A DNA stretch of 6,664 bases from positions 1-6,664 of the forward strand of contig JAHWLC010000062.1 of assembly GCA_019347585.1 (NCBI GenBank), written 5' to 3'. This document shows, in pieces, positions 1-6,265 of this stretch. The notes beneath the pieces were generated by a model that ran no database searches, was not told the DNA's origin, and saw only the letters and a list, made by a program, of their open reading frames with translations. Position 1 is the stretch's first letter. Each line of letters begins with the position of its first letter. Origin of the DNA: Actinomycetota bacterium. Its GTDB lineage: Bacteria; Actinomycetota; Acidimicrobiia; Spongiisociales; ZC4RG35. The position numbers and the translations under genes are program-made.

Positions 1-187
1 TCTCGAGAACGATGCGCTTGCCCACCCGGTGGAGGCCGGCGACCTGGCGTCCGACCGGGGCGTCGTAGGGAGGGTGGTAAGTGCGGAGCACCGAGGGTGA
101 GGCGATCCTCACCCCGGCGACTTCTTGCCCGAGCACCCTCTTTTCCAGGGCCTCGAGGTAGACGACGATGTCGGGTAGCTCCGGCAT
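1..187 (-). CDS. Fpg/Nei-family DNA glycosylase (5' end only; runs off the window)
   Basis: Only the first 62 residues are visible; the gene continues past position 1. The protein begins MPELPDIVVYLEALEKRVLG. The MPELP start is the signature of the formamidopyrimidine-DNA glycosylase/endonuclease VIII family: after Met removal the N-terminal Pro is the Schiff-base nucleophile and the next Glu is also catalytic. This motif fixes the ATG at 187-185 even though no clear Shine-Dalgarno sequence precedes it. Members excise oxidised bases such as 8-oxoguanine and cut the abasic strand. Residues after MPELP differ from the classical MutM form (MPELPEVETVRRGL) and look more like the divergent Fpg/Nei-like proteins with a PDI...YLEAL start, so I give no symbol. 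The zinc finger and helix-two-turn-helix lie outside the window. It follows pnp by 34 bases on the same strand and could share its transcript. Family call is secure; exact substrate is unknown. Confidence 0.85.
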   Translation of the reverse strand, partial: MPELPDIVVYLEALEKRVLGQEVAGVRIASPSVLRTYHPPYDAPVGRQVAGLHRVGKRIVLE

Positions 188-200
188 CGGCGCCGAAGCT

Positions 201-220
201 AGCGGTCCGCTGAGCGGTCC
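201..220. repeat. Short direct and inverted repeats in the pnp-glycosylase gap
   Basis: The 34-base gap after pnp contains AGCGGTCC twice (201-208 and 213-220, + strand). The first copy lies in the near-palindrome AGCGGTCCGCT (201-211), and CCGC-TGA-GCGG can also pair. On the minus-strand transcript this gives a small GC-rich hairpin, but no run of U follows, so it is not a convincing intrinsic terminator. Read-through from pnp into the glycosylase gene is therefore plausible. Confidence 0.4.
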
Positions 221-221
221 C

Positions 222-2651
222 TCAGTCGGACATCTCCTCGAAGGCGTCCTCGAAGCTGCGGGCGGCGCGTCTGCGCCCGCTCTTCTCGGCATCGCCGCCG
301 TTGGAGCCGTCCCGGTCGCCACCGCGCTTGCCGCGGTCGCGGCCTTCGCGCCGGCCGCCCCCCTCACCGCCGCGTCCCCGGTCGCGGTCGCCGCCTCGTC
401 CCCGGTCACGGTCGCCACCGCGGCCGCGGTCACGGCCTCGGTCGCCACCTTCTCCACCGCCGTTGCCCGACGGCTTCTCGGAGGGAAGGGTGGCTCCTTC
501 CAGGGCCTCGACCAGCTCCAGGCTGACCTTGCCCCGATCGTCGATCTCCCGCACCCTCACCTTGAGGCTCTCGCCCTCGTCGAGGTAGTCCTCGACCCGC
601 TCGACCCGCTTGGAGCCGTCGATCCTGGAGATGTGGAGCAGACCGTCGCGGCCGGGGAGGATGTTGACGAAGGCTCCGAACTTGGTGATGCTCACCACCT
701 TGCCCTCGTAGACATCGCCCACCTCGGCCTGGGGCGGGAATGCGATCTGCATCACCCTCTCCTTGGCCGCGGCGAGGACGGCGGCGTCGTTGGAGGCAAT
801 GCGGACGATGCCGTGGCCCTCCTCCTCGTCGATCTCGATGGTGGCTCCGGTCTCCTCCTCGAGCTCGCGGACCACCGCGCCCTTGGGACCGATGACCTCG
901 CCGATCTTGTCCTTGGGGATCTCGACCGCCTCGATGCGCGGCGCCCACTTGTTCATCTCCGTGCGCGGCTCGGCGATCACTTCCGCCATCGCCTTCAGAA
1001 TTTGGAGGCGGGCCTCCTTGGCCTGTCGCAGCGCCGACTCGAGCACGTCCGAGGGCAGGCCCTGGATCTTGGTGTCGAGCTGAAGAGCGGTGATCACGTC
1101 GGCCGTGCCCGCCACCTTGAAGTCCATGTCGCCGAGGGCGTCCTCGGCTCCGAGGATGTCGGTGAGAGTCACGTACTCGCCGTCGTGGTAGATGAGCCCC
1201 ATGGCGATGCCGGCGACGGCGTCGCTGACGGGGACACCCGCGTCCATCAGGGACAGAGACGAGGCGCAAACCGACGCCATCGAGGTGGACCCGTTGGAGG
1301 TCAGGACCTCGGAGACCAGCCGGAGGGCGTAGGGGAAGTCCTCGGCCGGCGGTATCACCGGGAGCAGCGCCTTCTCGGCGAGGGCGCCGTGGCCGATCTC
1401 GCGGCGCTTGGGCCCGCGCATGAACCCGGCCTCACCGGTGGAGAAGGGGGGGAAGTTGTAGTGGTGCATGTAGCGCTTCGACTCGGCCAGAGCCAGGGTG
1501 TCGAGCATCTGCTCCATCTTCAGCATCCCCAGAGTCGTGATGTTGAGCACCTGGGTCTCCCCACGCTGGAAGAGGCCCGAGCCGTGGGTGCGCTCGATCA
1601 CGCCCACCTCGACCGTGAGCGGCCTGATCTCGTCTCTGGCCCGGCCATCGAGACGGATACCGTCCTCGACGACCCGCCTGCGGATCATCTCCTTGACGAC
1701 TGACTTGAAGGCCCTCTTGGCCTGGGTGAGGGTGGCGGTGTCGTCCTCCTCGATCCCCAGCTCGGCGACCGTCTCGTCGAAAGCGACCGCCTCGGCCTCC
1801 GTGCGCTCCTGTTTGCCGGGAATCCGGACCATCTCGGCGACTTTCGGGGTGGCGATCTCCACGACCCGGTTTCGCATCTCTTCGGTGTAGTCGACGGCCT
1901 TGGGCCAATCGACGGTGGGGATGTCCACCTGGCCGGCGAGCTCGAGCTGGAGGTCGATGAGCTGGGAGATGTACTCCTTGGACTGCTCGAGACCCTTGGC
2001 CACCGTCTCCTCGTCGGAGGGGGCGTCGCCATCGGCGATGAGACGCAGGGCGTCCTCGGTAGCGCCCGCCTCGACCATGACGATGTCGATCTCGCCGGCG
2101 TCGTTGCGCCGACCCGCCACCACCAGCTCGAAGACCGACTCCTCGAGGTCCGCCTCGGTGGGGAAGGGGATCCACTCGCCCTTCTTGAGACCGAGCCGGA
2201 CAGCGGCGATCGGGCCCTGGAAGGGGATGGGGCTGACCGTGAGCGCCGCAGAGGCGCCATTGAGCGCGATCACGTCGAAGGGATTCTCGTGATCGACTGA
2301 AAGCGAAGTGACCACGATGTGGGTCTCGTTGCGGAAATCGTCGGCGAAGTTGGGGCGCAGGGGCCGGTCGATGAGGCGATTGGTCAGGATGGCCTGCTCC
2401 GACGGACGTCCCTCACGACGGAAGAACGAGCCGGGGATGCGGCCCACCGAGTACATGCGCTCCTCGAAGTCGACGGTGAGGGGGAAGAAGTCGATCCCCT
2501 CCCTCACCCCACGGTTCGAGGTCGCGGTGACCAGCATCTCGGTGCCGCCGATCTTGGCCACGACGGCGCCGTCGGCGAGGCGGGCCAGCTTTCCGGTGCG
2601 GAGGGTGAACTCTTTGTCGCCGATCTGGGTTTGTACTGATACTTCGGGCAC
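222..2651 (-). CDS. pnp: Polyribonucleotide nucleotidyltransferase (PNPase)
   Basis: PNPase degrades RNA 3' to 5' using phosphate, releasing nucleoside diphosphates, and can add tails in reverse; in bacteria it is a cytoplasmic trimer. The 809 residues show the full family order: first RNase PH-like domain (about 1-140, with FFRREGRPSE at 76-85), helical linker (about 240-325), second catalytic RNase PH domain (about 330-560), KH domain (about 575-635, GPKG loop at 588-591) and S1 domain (about 643-715). The active-site block is intact: D504, D508-M-D510 and K512, matching the E. coli residues D486, D492 and K494. The start is GTG at 2651-2649, 6 bases after AGGAG. The protein is longer than the usual 700-750 residues because of an Arg/Gly/Asp-rich tail from about 728 to 785, followed by a basic patch and an acidic tip (SFEDAFEEMSD). 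It follows rpsO after a 166-base spacer with two hairpins. Confidence 0.98.
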   Translation of the reverse strand: MPEVSVQTQIGDKEFTLRTGKLARLADGAVVAKIGGTEMLVTATSNRGVREGIDFFPLTVDFEERMYSVGRIPGSFFRREGRPSEQAILTNRLIDRPLRPNFADDFRNETHIVVTSLSVDHENPFDVIALNGASAALTVSPIPFQGPIAAVRLGLKKGEWIPFPTEADLEESVFELVVAGRRNDAGEIDIVMVEAGATEDALRLIADGDAPSDEETVAKGLEQSKEYISQLIDLQLELAGQVDIPTVDWPKAVDYTEEMRNRVVEIATPKVAEMVRIPGKQERTEAEAVAFDETVAELGIEEDDTATLTQAKRAFKSVVKEMIRRRVVEDGIRLDGRARDEIRPLTVEVGVIERTHGSGLFQRGETQVLNITTLGMLKMEQMLDTLALAESKRYMHHYNFPPFSTGEAGFMRGPKRREIGHGALAEKALLPVIPPAEDFPYALRLVSEVLTSNGSTSMASVCASSLSLMDAGVPVSDAVAGIAMGLIYHDGEYVTLTDILGAEDALGDMDFKVAGTADVITALQLDTKIQGLPSDVLESALRQAKEARLQILKAMAEVIAEPRTEMNKWAPRIEAVEIPKDKIGEVIGPKGAVVRELEEETGATIEIDEEEGHGIVRIASNDAAVLAAAKERVMQIAFPPQAEVGDVYEGKVVSITKFGAFVNILPGRDGLLHISRIDGSKRVERVEDYLDEGESLKVRVREIDDRGKVSLELVEALEGATLPSEKPSGNGGGEGGDRGRDRGRGGDRDRGRGGDRDRGRGGEGGGRREGRDRGKRGGDRDGSNGGDAEKSGRRRAARSFEDAFEEMSD
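288..467 (-). repeat. Low-complexity DNA encoding the Arg/Gly/Asp-rich PNPase tail, with a 24-bp tandem repeat
   Basis: This part of pnp encodes residues of about 729-788, almost entirely Gly, Arg and Asp. Two near-identical 24-bp units are visible at 373-396 and 397-420, and a diverged third follows to about 448. Each unit encodes an eight-residue block of the type GRGGDRDR. Because 24 is a multiple of 3, copy-number change would keep frame. Such RGG-like, presumably disordered tails occur on RNA-binding proteins (DEAD-box helicases, RNase E/G) and generally help bind RNA or partners. A role here is inferred from composition only. Confidence 0.85.
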
Positions 2652-2657
2652 TGAATG

Positions 2658-2662
2658 CTCCT
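2658..2662 (-). promoter_or_regulatory. Ribosome-binding site of pnp
   Basis: AGGAG on the minus strand lies 6 bases before the GTG at 2651-2649, in an A-rich purine stretch between the leader hairpin and the gene. It decides the GTG start, since no in-frame ATG is close by. Confidence 0.8.
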
Positions 2663-2679
2663 TTGCTTTCTTTGCTTGG

Positions 2680-2752
2680 GGAGCCGCGCCCGTTGGCAGT
2701 GGTCATGCCTCCACCTCGGCGAGGCATCGCCACTGTCAACCGGGTTGGCTCC
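2680..2752 (-). promoter_or_regulatory. Long stem-loop in the pnp leader, candidate RNase III/PNPase autoregulatory site
   Basis: The minus-strand RNA here can fold into one long interrupted hairpin with 26 base pairs. Paired blocks, outside to inside, are 2747-2752/2680-2685, 2742-2744/2689-2691, 2737-2740/2692-2695, 2730-2735/2697-2702 and 2721-2727/2705-2711, with a 9-base loop (2712-2720). Interruptions are a 2x3 internal loop, one bulge (2741), one A-C mismatch (2736/2696) and a 2x2 internal loop. It ends 28 bases before the pnp start and leaves the ribosome-binding site free. In E. coli the pnp leader hairpin is cut by RNase III and then PNPase represses its own synthesis; in Streptomyces the rpsO-pnp intergenic hairpin is also an RNase III target. 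The structure is read directly; the function is inferred from position and these precedents. Confidence 0.75.
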
Positions 2753-2782
2753 GTCTTTTTCTCCGGATTGGCCCGGAAACCG

Positions 2783-2809
2783 CCGAGGAGCGGACCAGCC
2801 GCTCCCCGG
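2783..2809 (-). promoter_or_regulatory. Strong hairpin just after rpsO (attenuator or 3'-end stabiliser)
   Basis: An 11-bp stem (2799-2809 paired with 2783-2793, including one G-U pair in the RNA) closes a 5-base loop at 2794-2798. It begins 8 bases after the rpsO stop codon. No U-run follows on the minus strand, so it is not a canonical Rho-independent terminator. The position matches the E. coli rpsO-pnp attenuator and could protect the rpsO mRNA 3' end or reduce read-through into pnp. Confidence 0.6.
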
Positions 2810-2817
2810 GAAACCTG

Positions 2818-3075
2818 TCAGCGTCTCAGGCCAAGCTTGGCGATGAGACTCCGATATCGCTCTACGTCCTGGCGGCGCAGGTAGTCGAGCAGCCTCCGTC
2901 TCTTGCCGACCATCAGCAACAGACCGCGACGACTGTGGTGATCATGCTTGTGATCACGCAGATGCTCGGTGAGGTGGTTGATCCTCTCGGTGAGGAGGGC
3001 AACCTGCACCTCCGGCGAGCCGGTGTCGCTGTCGTGTGTGCCGTATTCGGCGACGATCTCGGATGCTGTCTTCAT
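2818..3075 (-). CDS. rpsO: 30S ribosomal protein S15
   Basis: S15 is a primary 16S rRNA-binding protein that organises the central-domain platform of the 30S subunit and bridges to the 50S subunit. The 85-residue product matches the family along its whole length: the [16 protein letters not shown] block, the [13 protein letters not shown] loop-helix segment that contacts rRNA, and the C-terminal [13 protein letters not shown]...LGLRR. It is about four residues shorter than the usual 89, all at the N-terminus. The ATG at 3075-3073 is chosen because the family homology begins there; the frame stays open upstream to a GTG at 3123, but that adds 16 residues unlike S15. There is no strong Shine-Dalgarno sequence, and a hairpin abuts the start codon, which fits S15 feedback on its own mRNA as known in other bacteria. 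It lies between ribF and pnp, the usual place. Confidence 0.97.
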   Translation of the reverse strand: MKTASEIVAEYGTHDSDTGSPEVQVALLTERINHLTEHLRDHKHDHHSRRGLLLMVGKRRRLLDYLRRQDVERYRSLIAKLGLRR

Positions 3076-3081
3076 AGCGCG

Positions 3082-3114
3082 TTGGAACCTGAGGAAATCA
3101 GGGATCGACCCCAA
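3082..3114 (-). promoter_or_regulatory. rpsO leader hairpin, candidate S15 autoregulatory element
   Basis: In the minus-strand RNA, UUGGGG (3114-3109) can pair with UUCCAA (3087-3082) through four Watson-Crick and two G-U pairs. CCUGA (3102-3098) pairs with UCAGG (3092-3088) around a 5-base loop, leaving a 6-base one-sided bulge (3103-3108). The structure ends 6 bases before the rpsO ATG and buries the only Shine-Dalgarno-like bases (AGG). S15 autoregulates through varied leader structures in several phyla and recognises G-U next to G-C pairs in 16S rRNA; applying this here is inference. Confidence 0.45.
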
Positions 3115-3133
3115 CTGTACCACCCGGTCTCCC

Positions 3134-4063
3134 TCAACTCACATTCGGGGAGGCGGTGCTCAGCGCGAGCCGGGTCTGCTCGACGTCGTCGTGGATCTGT
3201 GACACCAGATCGTCCACCCGGTCGAAGGCGAGCTCGGGACGCAGGTACCTGACGAACTCCAGGCTGGCCTGCTCTCCATAGACGCTGCGGTCGAAATCCA
3301 GGAGGTGGGCCTCGAGCAGGAGCTCGCCCCCGCCGAACGTGGGCCGCACCCCCACGTTCACCGCGGCCTGCCGCATCTCGTCCCCGAGATGGGCGAAGCA
3401 GGCGTACACCCCGGTGGCGGGAATCAGCTTGCGGGGCGGCGGTCTCAGGTTGATGGTGGGATAGCCGAGATCGGCGCCTCGCCGATCGCCCTCGACCACG
3501 GTGCTGGTGACCCGGTACCAGAAACCGAGCAGCGTCGCCGCCTCCTCGGGCCGGCCCGCTTCGAGGAGGCTCCTGATCCGCGTCGATGAGATCTGGCCTT
3601 CCCGATCCCCGACCAGATCGACCACTTCGAGAGCGAAGCCGTGGCGGGCCGAGAGCAGCTCGAGCAAGGGCACGTCGCCGCTGCGGTCCCTTCCGAAGCG
3701 GAAGTCGCCTCCTACCACCAGGTGCTCCAAATTCATCTTCCCGATCAGGACCCGCGTCACGAACTCCTCCGGACCGAGACTCTTGATCGCCGCCAGGTCG
3801 AGCACTCCGACCTGGACCACACCCAGACCGGCGAGGATGGCGATCCGCTCGTCGATGGTGGTCAGCAGCCGGGGCGCCGTCCCCGGGGCCAGCACCTCCA
3901 CCGGATGGGGGTCGAAGGTGAGCACCGTGGGCGCCAGCCCCGAGTCGAGGTGATCGATCAGCCGGCGATGGCCGAGATGGACTCCGTCCAGCACCCCCAC
4001 CGTCATCGACGAACCGGTGTAGAGCGGGTCCCACTCGCTCCATGGACCGAACAGGGCTCTCAC
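3134..4063 (-). CDS. ribF: Bifunctional riboflavin kinase/FAD synthetase
   Basis: RibF phosphorylates riboflavin to FMN and adenylylates FMN to FAD in the cytosol. The N-terminal nucleotidyltransferase half shows [10 protein letters not shown] (23-32, the HxGH adenylylation motif), TFDPHP (49-54), the substrate-site segment [13 protein letters not shown] (118-130) and [12 protein letters not shown] (159-170). The C-terminal flavokinase half shows [15 protein letters not shown] (192-206), GVYAC (218-222), VNVGVRPTF (235-243) and EAHLLDF (251-257), with E251 the likely catalytic base. The length of 309 residues is typical. I chose the GTG at 4063-4061: it overlaps the truB stop as GTGA, has GAGGTGG about 10 bases upstream, and gives a family-length N-terminus; the longer open frame upstream lies inside truB. 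Leu25 replaces the nearly invariant Phe of the G(N/V)FDGVH motif. It sits between truB and rpsO as in many bacteria. Confidence 0.95.
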   Translation of the reverse strand: MRALFGPWSEWDPLYTGSSMTVGVLDGVHLGHRRLIDHLDSGLAPTVLTFDPHPVEVLAPGTAPRLLTTIDERIAILAGLGVVQVGVLDLAAIKSLGPEEFVTRVLIGKMNLEHLVVGGDFRFGRDRSGDVPLLELLSARHGFALEVVDLVGDREGQISSTRIRSLLEAGRPEEAATLLGFWYRVTSTVVEGDRRGADLGYPTINLRPPPRKLIPATGVYACFAHLGDEMRQAAVNVGVRPTFGGGELLLEAHLLDFDRSVYGEQASLEFVRYLRPELAFDRVDDLVSQIHDDVEQTRLALSTASPNVS

Positions 4064-4935
4064 CCGGCCAGCACCACCTCTGGCCTCGCCTGCTCCCCGA
4101 CCCGGCGGTACACGGCGAGGAGATCGCCGTCGCCGTTCACCACCTTGTATGGGGCATCCTCGGGTGCGCCCGCCATCTCGGCGCCGACGAACCTCATCCC
4201 GTGCCTCACCCCCGCCGCCGTCTCCGAGGCCACCTCCACGGTGGGCATGTCGGTGAGCGCCTGGCATGGGGTGAGGAGATGATCGGCCCAGCGATCCAGC
4301 TCATCGAGATCGAGGGAGTCGGTGGCCGACAGCGATCCGATCCTCGTCCTGCGCAGGGCGGTGAGATGGGCGGCACCGCCGAGTACACCGGCCATGTCGT
4401 CGGCCAGCGAGCGCACATAGGTCCCCTTGCCGCAGACGACTCTGAACTCGACCTCGGGATAGGGGCCGGGGCCCGCCGAGAGCATCTCCAGCTCGTGGAC
4501 CACGACCGGGCGCGCCTCCCGCTCGACGACCTCCCCTTCCCGGGCCAGCTCGTAGAGCCGGCGACCCTGGTGCTTCAGGGCCGAGACCATGGGGGGGACC
4601 TGACGGATGTTCCCGACGAAACGCTGGGCGACGGCCTCCAGCTCCTCGAGCTCGAGATCCATGGGCTCCCGGGTGAGGACCGCTCCGTCGGCATCGAGGG
4701 TGTCGGTGGCCACCCCGAACTGGGCGGTGGCGAAATACTCCTTGGGCAGGTCCTGGATGTAGCGGATCAGCCTGGTCACCTTGCCGACGGCCAGGACGAG
4801 GACCCCTGTGGCCATGGGATCGAGAGTCCCGGCATGACCGACCTTCTTCACCCCGGTCGCCTTGCGCACCCGGCTGACCACCTGGCTGGAGGTGGCTCCT
4901 TGGGGCTTGTCGACGATGAGAAAGCCCCTGGTCAC
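4060..4935 (-). CDS. truB: tRNA pseudouridine(55) synthase
   Basis: TruB converts U55 to pseudouridine in the T-loop of elongator tRNAs and acts as a tRNA-folding chaperone. The catalytic block HAGTLDPMATGVL (34-46) includes the nucleophile D39. KEYFATAQFG (65-74) carries the conserved active-site Tyr67, and GKGTYVRSLADD (169-180) is the conserved RNA and active-site segment with Arg175. The last 70 or so residues form a small RNA-binding (PUA-like) domain. The 291-residue length is normal. The start is GTG at 4935-4933, overlapping the nrnA stop as GTGA; GAGGG at 4942-4946 lies 6 bases upstream. The same kind of overlap joins truB to ribF, so translation of the three genes is probably coupled. 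RbfA and TruB genes are neighbours in most bacterial nusA-infB clusters. Confidence 0.97.
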   Translation of the reverse strand: MTRGFLIVDKPQGATSSQVVSRVRKATGVKKVGHAGTLDPMATGVLVLAVGKVTRLIRYIQDLPKEYFATAQFGVATDTLDADGAVLTREPMDLELEELEAVAQRFVGNIRQVPPMVSALKHQGRRLYELAREGEVVEREARPVVVHELEMLSAGPGPYPEVEFRVVCGKGTYVRSLADDMAGVLGGAAHLTALRRTRIGSLSATDSLDLDELDRWADHLLTPCQALTDMPTVEVASETAAGVRHGMRFVGAEMAGAPEDAPYKVVNGDGDLLAVYRRVGEQARPEVVLAG

Positions 4936-5903
4936 CTATAGCCCTCGATACGACGGTGGACCTCGGCGAGGACCTTCTCCGGGGGTTCCTCGCTGGTGAA
5001 TCCGGCGGCGAGCCGGTGCCCGCCGCCCCCCATGCCGGCCGCGAGCGCCCCCACGTCGGTGTCGCCCCGGGAGCGGAGACTGACCTTCACCCTGCCGTCC
5101 TCGTGCAGCTTGGCGAGAACCGCAACATCGGCCTCGGCGGCGAGTCGAATGATGTCGATGAGGTTGTCGATGTCGCCCCAGCCGATCCCGGCCTCGGTGA
5201 GATCGGCCTCGGTGATCGTCGTGGAGACGACGCCCTTATCCCGCTCGAGATGGGCGCGGCTGAGCGCGGCGCCTGCCGCCTTGAGATAGCCGAACGGGGC
5301 TTGCTCGTAGACGTGCCGGCTCACCTGGGACGGGTTCGCCCCGGCGGCCACCAGGTCGGCGGCGAGGCGGAGGGTGCGAGGGGATGTGCTCGCGTACTGG
5401 AAGCGGCCGGTGTCGGTGACCAGAGCGGTGAGCAGGCACTGGGCGATCTCGGGGGTCGCCTCCCATCCCAGCTCGACGAGCAGGTCGTGAACCAGCTCAC
5501 CGGTCGCCGCCGCCGACGGATCGATGAGCGAGACGTCACCGAAGCCCTCGTTGGTGGCGTGATGGTCGACGACGATCAGCTTCTCGGCCTTGGAGGCGTT
5601 GGAGCCGAGCTCGGCGAGCCGCTCCGCGGAGCCGGCGTCGAAGACCACCATGAGCTCGGGCTCCGCGGGGAAGTCCTCCGGCGGGACCAGGAGCTCGGTG
5701 GGGAGGAATCCCAGGTTCCCCGGCACCGAGTAGGGCGAGCCGAATGATGCCGCCACCTCCTTGCCGGCGTCGCGGGCGGCGAGACCAAACGCCAGCATCG
5801 ATCCGAGAGCGTCTCCGTCGGGCCCGACATGGCAGGCGAGAGCGACCGACCCGGCCTGCCGGATCAGGTCCGCGGCCGCTTTCAGGTTTGCCCGGTCACT
5901 CAT
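4932..5903 (-). CDS. nrnA: DHH/DHHA1 phosphoesterase (NrnA-type nanoRNase/pAp phosphatase)
   Basis: This family hydrolyses short RNA oligonucleotides (nanoRNA), 3'-phosphoadenosine 5'-phosphate and, in some actinobacterial members, cyclic di-AMP or its linear product pApA. The 323-residue protein has all metal-binding motifs of the DHH domain: HVGPDGD (25-31), the Asp of VVFDAG (D89), DHH (113-115) and TDTGRF (163-168). A linker leads to the DHHA1 domain, ending in the substrate-binding GGGGH (292-296). The start is the ATG at 5903-5901, preceded at 5 bases by GGGGAGGG; the frame is open further upstream but that part lies inside rbfA and is not family-like. It overlaps rbfA by 8 bases and truB by 4. 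The position between rbfA and truB is typical of Gram-positive bacteria. Whether nanoRNA, pAp or c-di-AMP is the main substrate cannot be told from sequence. Confidence 0.92.
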   Translation of the reverse strand: MSDRANLKAAADLIRQAGSVALACHVGPDGDALGSMLAFGLAARDAGKEVAASFGSPYSVPGNLGFLPTELLVPPEDFPAEPELMVVFDAGSAERLAELGSNASKAEKLIVVDHHATNEGFGDVSLIDPSAAATGELVHDLLVELGWEATPEIAQCLLTALVTDTGRFQYASTSPRTLRLAADLVAAGANPSQVSRHVYEQAPFGYLKAAGAALSRAHLERDKGVVSTTITEADLTEAGIGWGDIDNLIDIIRLAAEADVAVLAKLHEDGRVKVSLRSRGDTDVGALAAGMGGGGHRLAAGFTSEEPPEKVLAEVHRRIEGYR

Positions 5904-6249
5904 CGTCACCCTCCCCGGATTGGGACAGCTCTCTGAGGATGGCCTCGATCCGCTCCCCGCTGACGACACCAGGGTCGATGACGAACTCGAGGGACGGGGT
6001 GTACTTCATCCTCACCTCCCGGCCGATCGCCGACTGGAGGCGGCGAGATGCCCTTCTCAGGGCGGCCAGGGCGGACTCGTGGGCCTCGGTGTCGAGCACG
6101 TCGAAGTACACGGTGGCGGTGCGCAAGTTGGGAGCGGTGTCGACGCCGGTGATGGTGACCATCTCCAGTCGCGTGTCGTTGAGCCGCTCCATCTCCTCGG
6201 CGAGCACCTCGCGGAGGATCGCGTTCACCCTGAGCATCCTGTCGCTCAT
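5896..6249 (-). CDS. rbfA: Ribosome-binding factor A
   Basis: RbfA binds the immature 30S subunit near the 5' end of 16S rRNA and assists late maturation; it is a cold-shock protein in E. coli. The 117-residue product has the single KH-like domain: the RVNAILREVLAEEM helix (7-20), the TITGVDTAPNLRTATVYFDV strand region (32-51), a helix with ALRRASRRLQSAI (62-74), and the hallmark end MKYTPSLEFVIDPGVVSGERIEAIL with the conserved TP.L.F segment. The acidic tail (SGEGDDE) is short. The ATG at 6249-6247 follows a modest AGGTGA motif; a second in-frame ATG four codons in is less likely. It is separated from ylxP by 68 bases with inverted repeats, the only gap in the infB-to-ribF run, so it may have its own regulation. 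The 3' end overlaps nrnA. Confidence 0.95.
   Translation of the reverse strand: MSDRMLRVNAILREVLAEEMERLNDTRLEMVTITGVDTAPNLRTATVYFDVLDTEAHESALAALRRASRRLQSAIGREVRMKYTPSLEFVIDPGVVSGERIEAILRELSQSGEGDDE
5909..5916 (-). promoter_or_regulatory. Ribosome-binding site of nrnA
   Basis: GGGGAGGG lies 5 bases before the ATG at 5903-5901, inside the 3' end of rbfA. It selects this start over an in-frame GTG six bases upstream and over the longer open frame reaching into rbfA. Confidence 0.75.
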
Positions 6250-6265
6250 CTATCCATCACCTGCC

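Noticed and set aside
168..1703. A 511-codon open frame on the + strand opposite pnp
   Set aside because: It is the antisense shadow of a GC-rich gene. Its predicted product is low-complexity and not domain-like, while the opposite frame encodes a complete PNPase with all active-site residues.
430..2260. Other long minus-strand frames inside pnp (430-1269, 1432-2175, 1685-2260)
   Set aside because: They overlap the conserved pnp frame out of phase and give Arg/Gly/Pro-rich or Ser-rich sequences typical of shifted frames in high-GC genes.
2732..2737. Perfect TTGACA (-35-like) on the minus strand before pnp
   Set aside because: No reasonable -10 hexamer lies 16-19 bases downstream, and these bases form part of the paired arm of the leader hairpin, which explains them better.
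2753..2780. T-run with an adjacent CCGG repeat, looking like a terminator
   Set aside because: The T-run (2756-2760) is on the + strand, where no gene ends; on the minus strand it is an A-run. The CCGG-based stem is short and bulged.
3115..3120. TACAGT (-10-like) on the minus strand before rpsO
   Set aside because: It fits a TAnnnT pattern at a sensible distance, but no acceptable -35 lies at 16-19 bases, so a promoter cannot be supported from sequence alone.
3076..3123. GTG at 3123 as an upstream start for rpsO
   Set aside because: The added 16 residues are not part of S15, and the ATG at 3075 begins exactly at the family homology.
2308..3252. A 314-codon + strand frame across the pnp start, the spacer and rpsO
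   Set aside because: It is antisense to two well-supported genes and the spacer hairpins, and its sequence resembles no recognisable family.
4064..4267. Longer ribF open frame starting near 4267
   Set aside because: The extra part lies inside truB, is Arg/Gly-rich and unlike any RibF N-terminus; the GTG at 4063 with its GTGA overlap is the better start.
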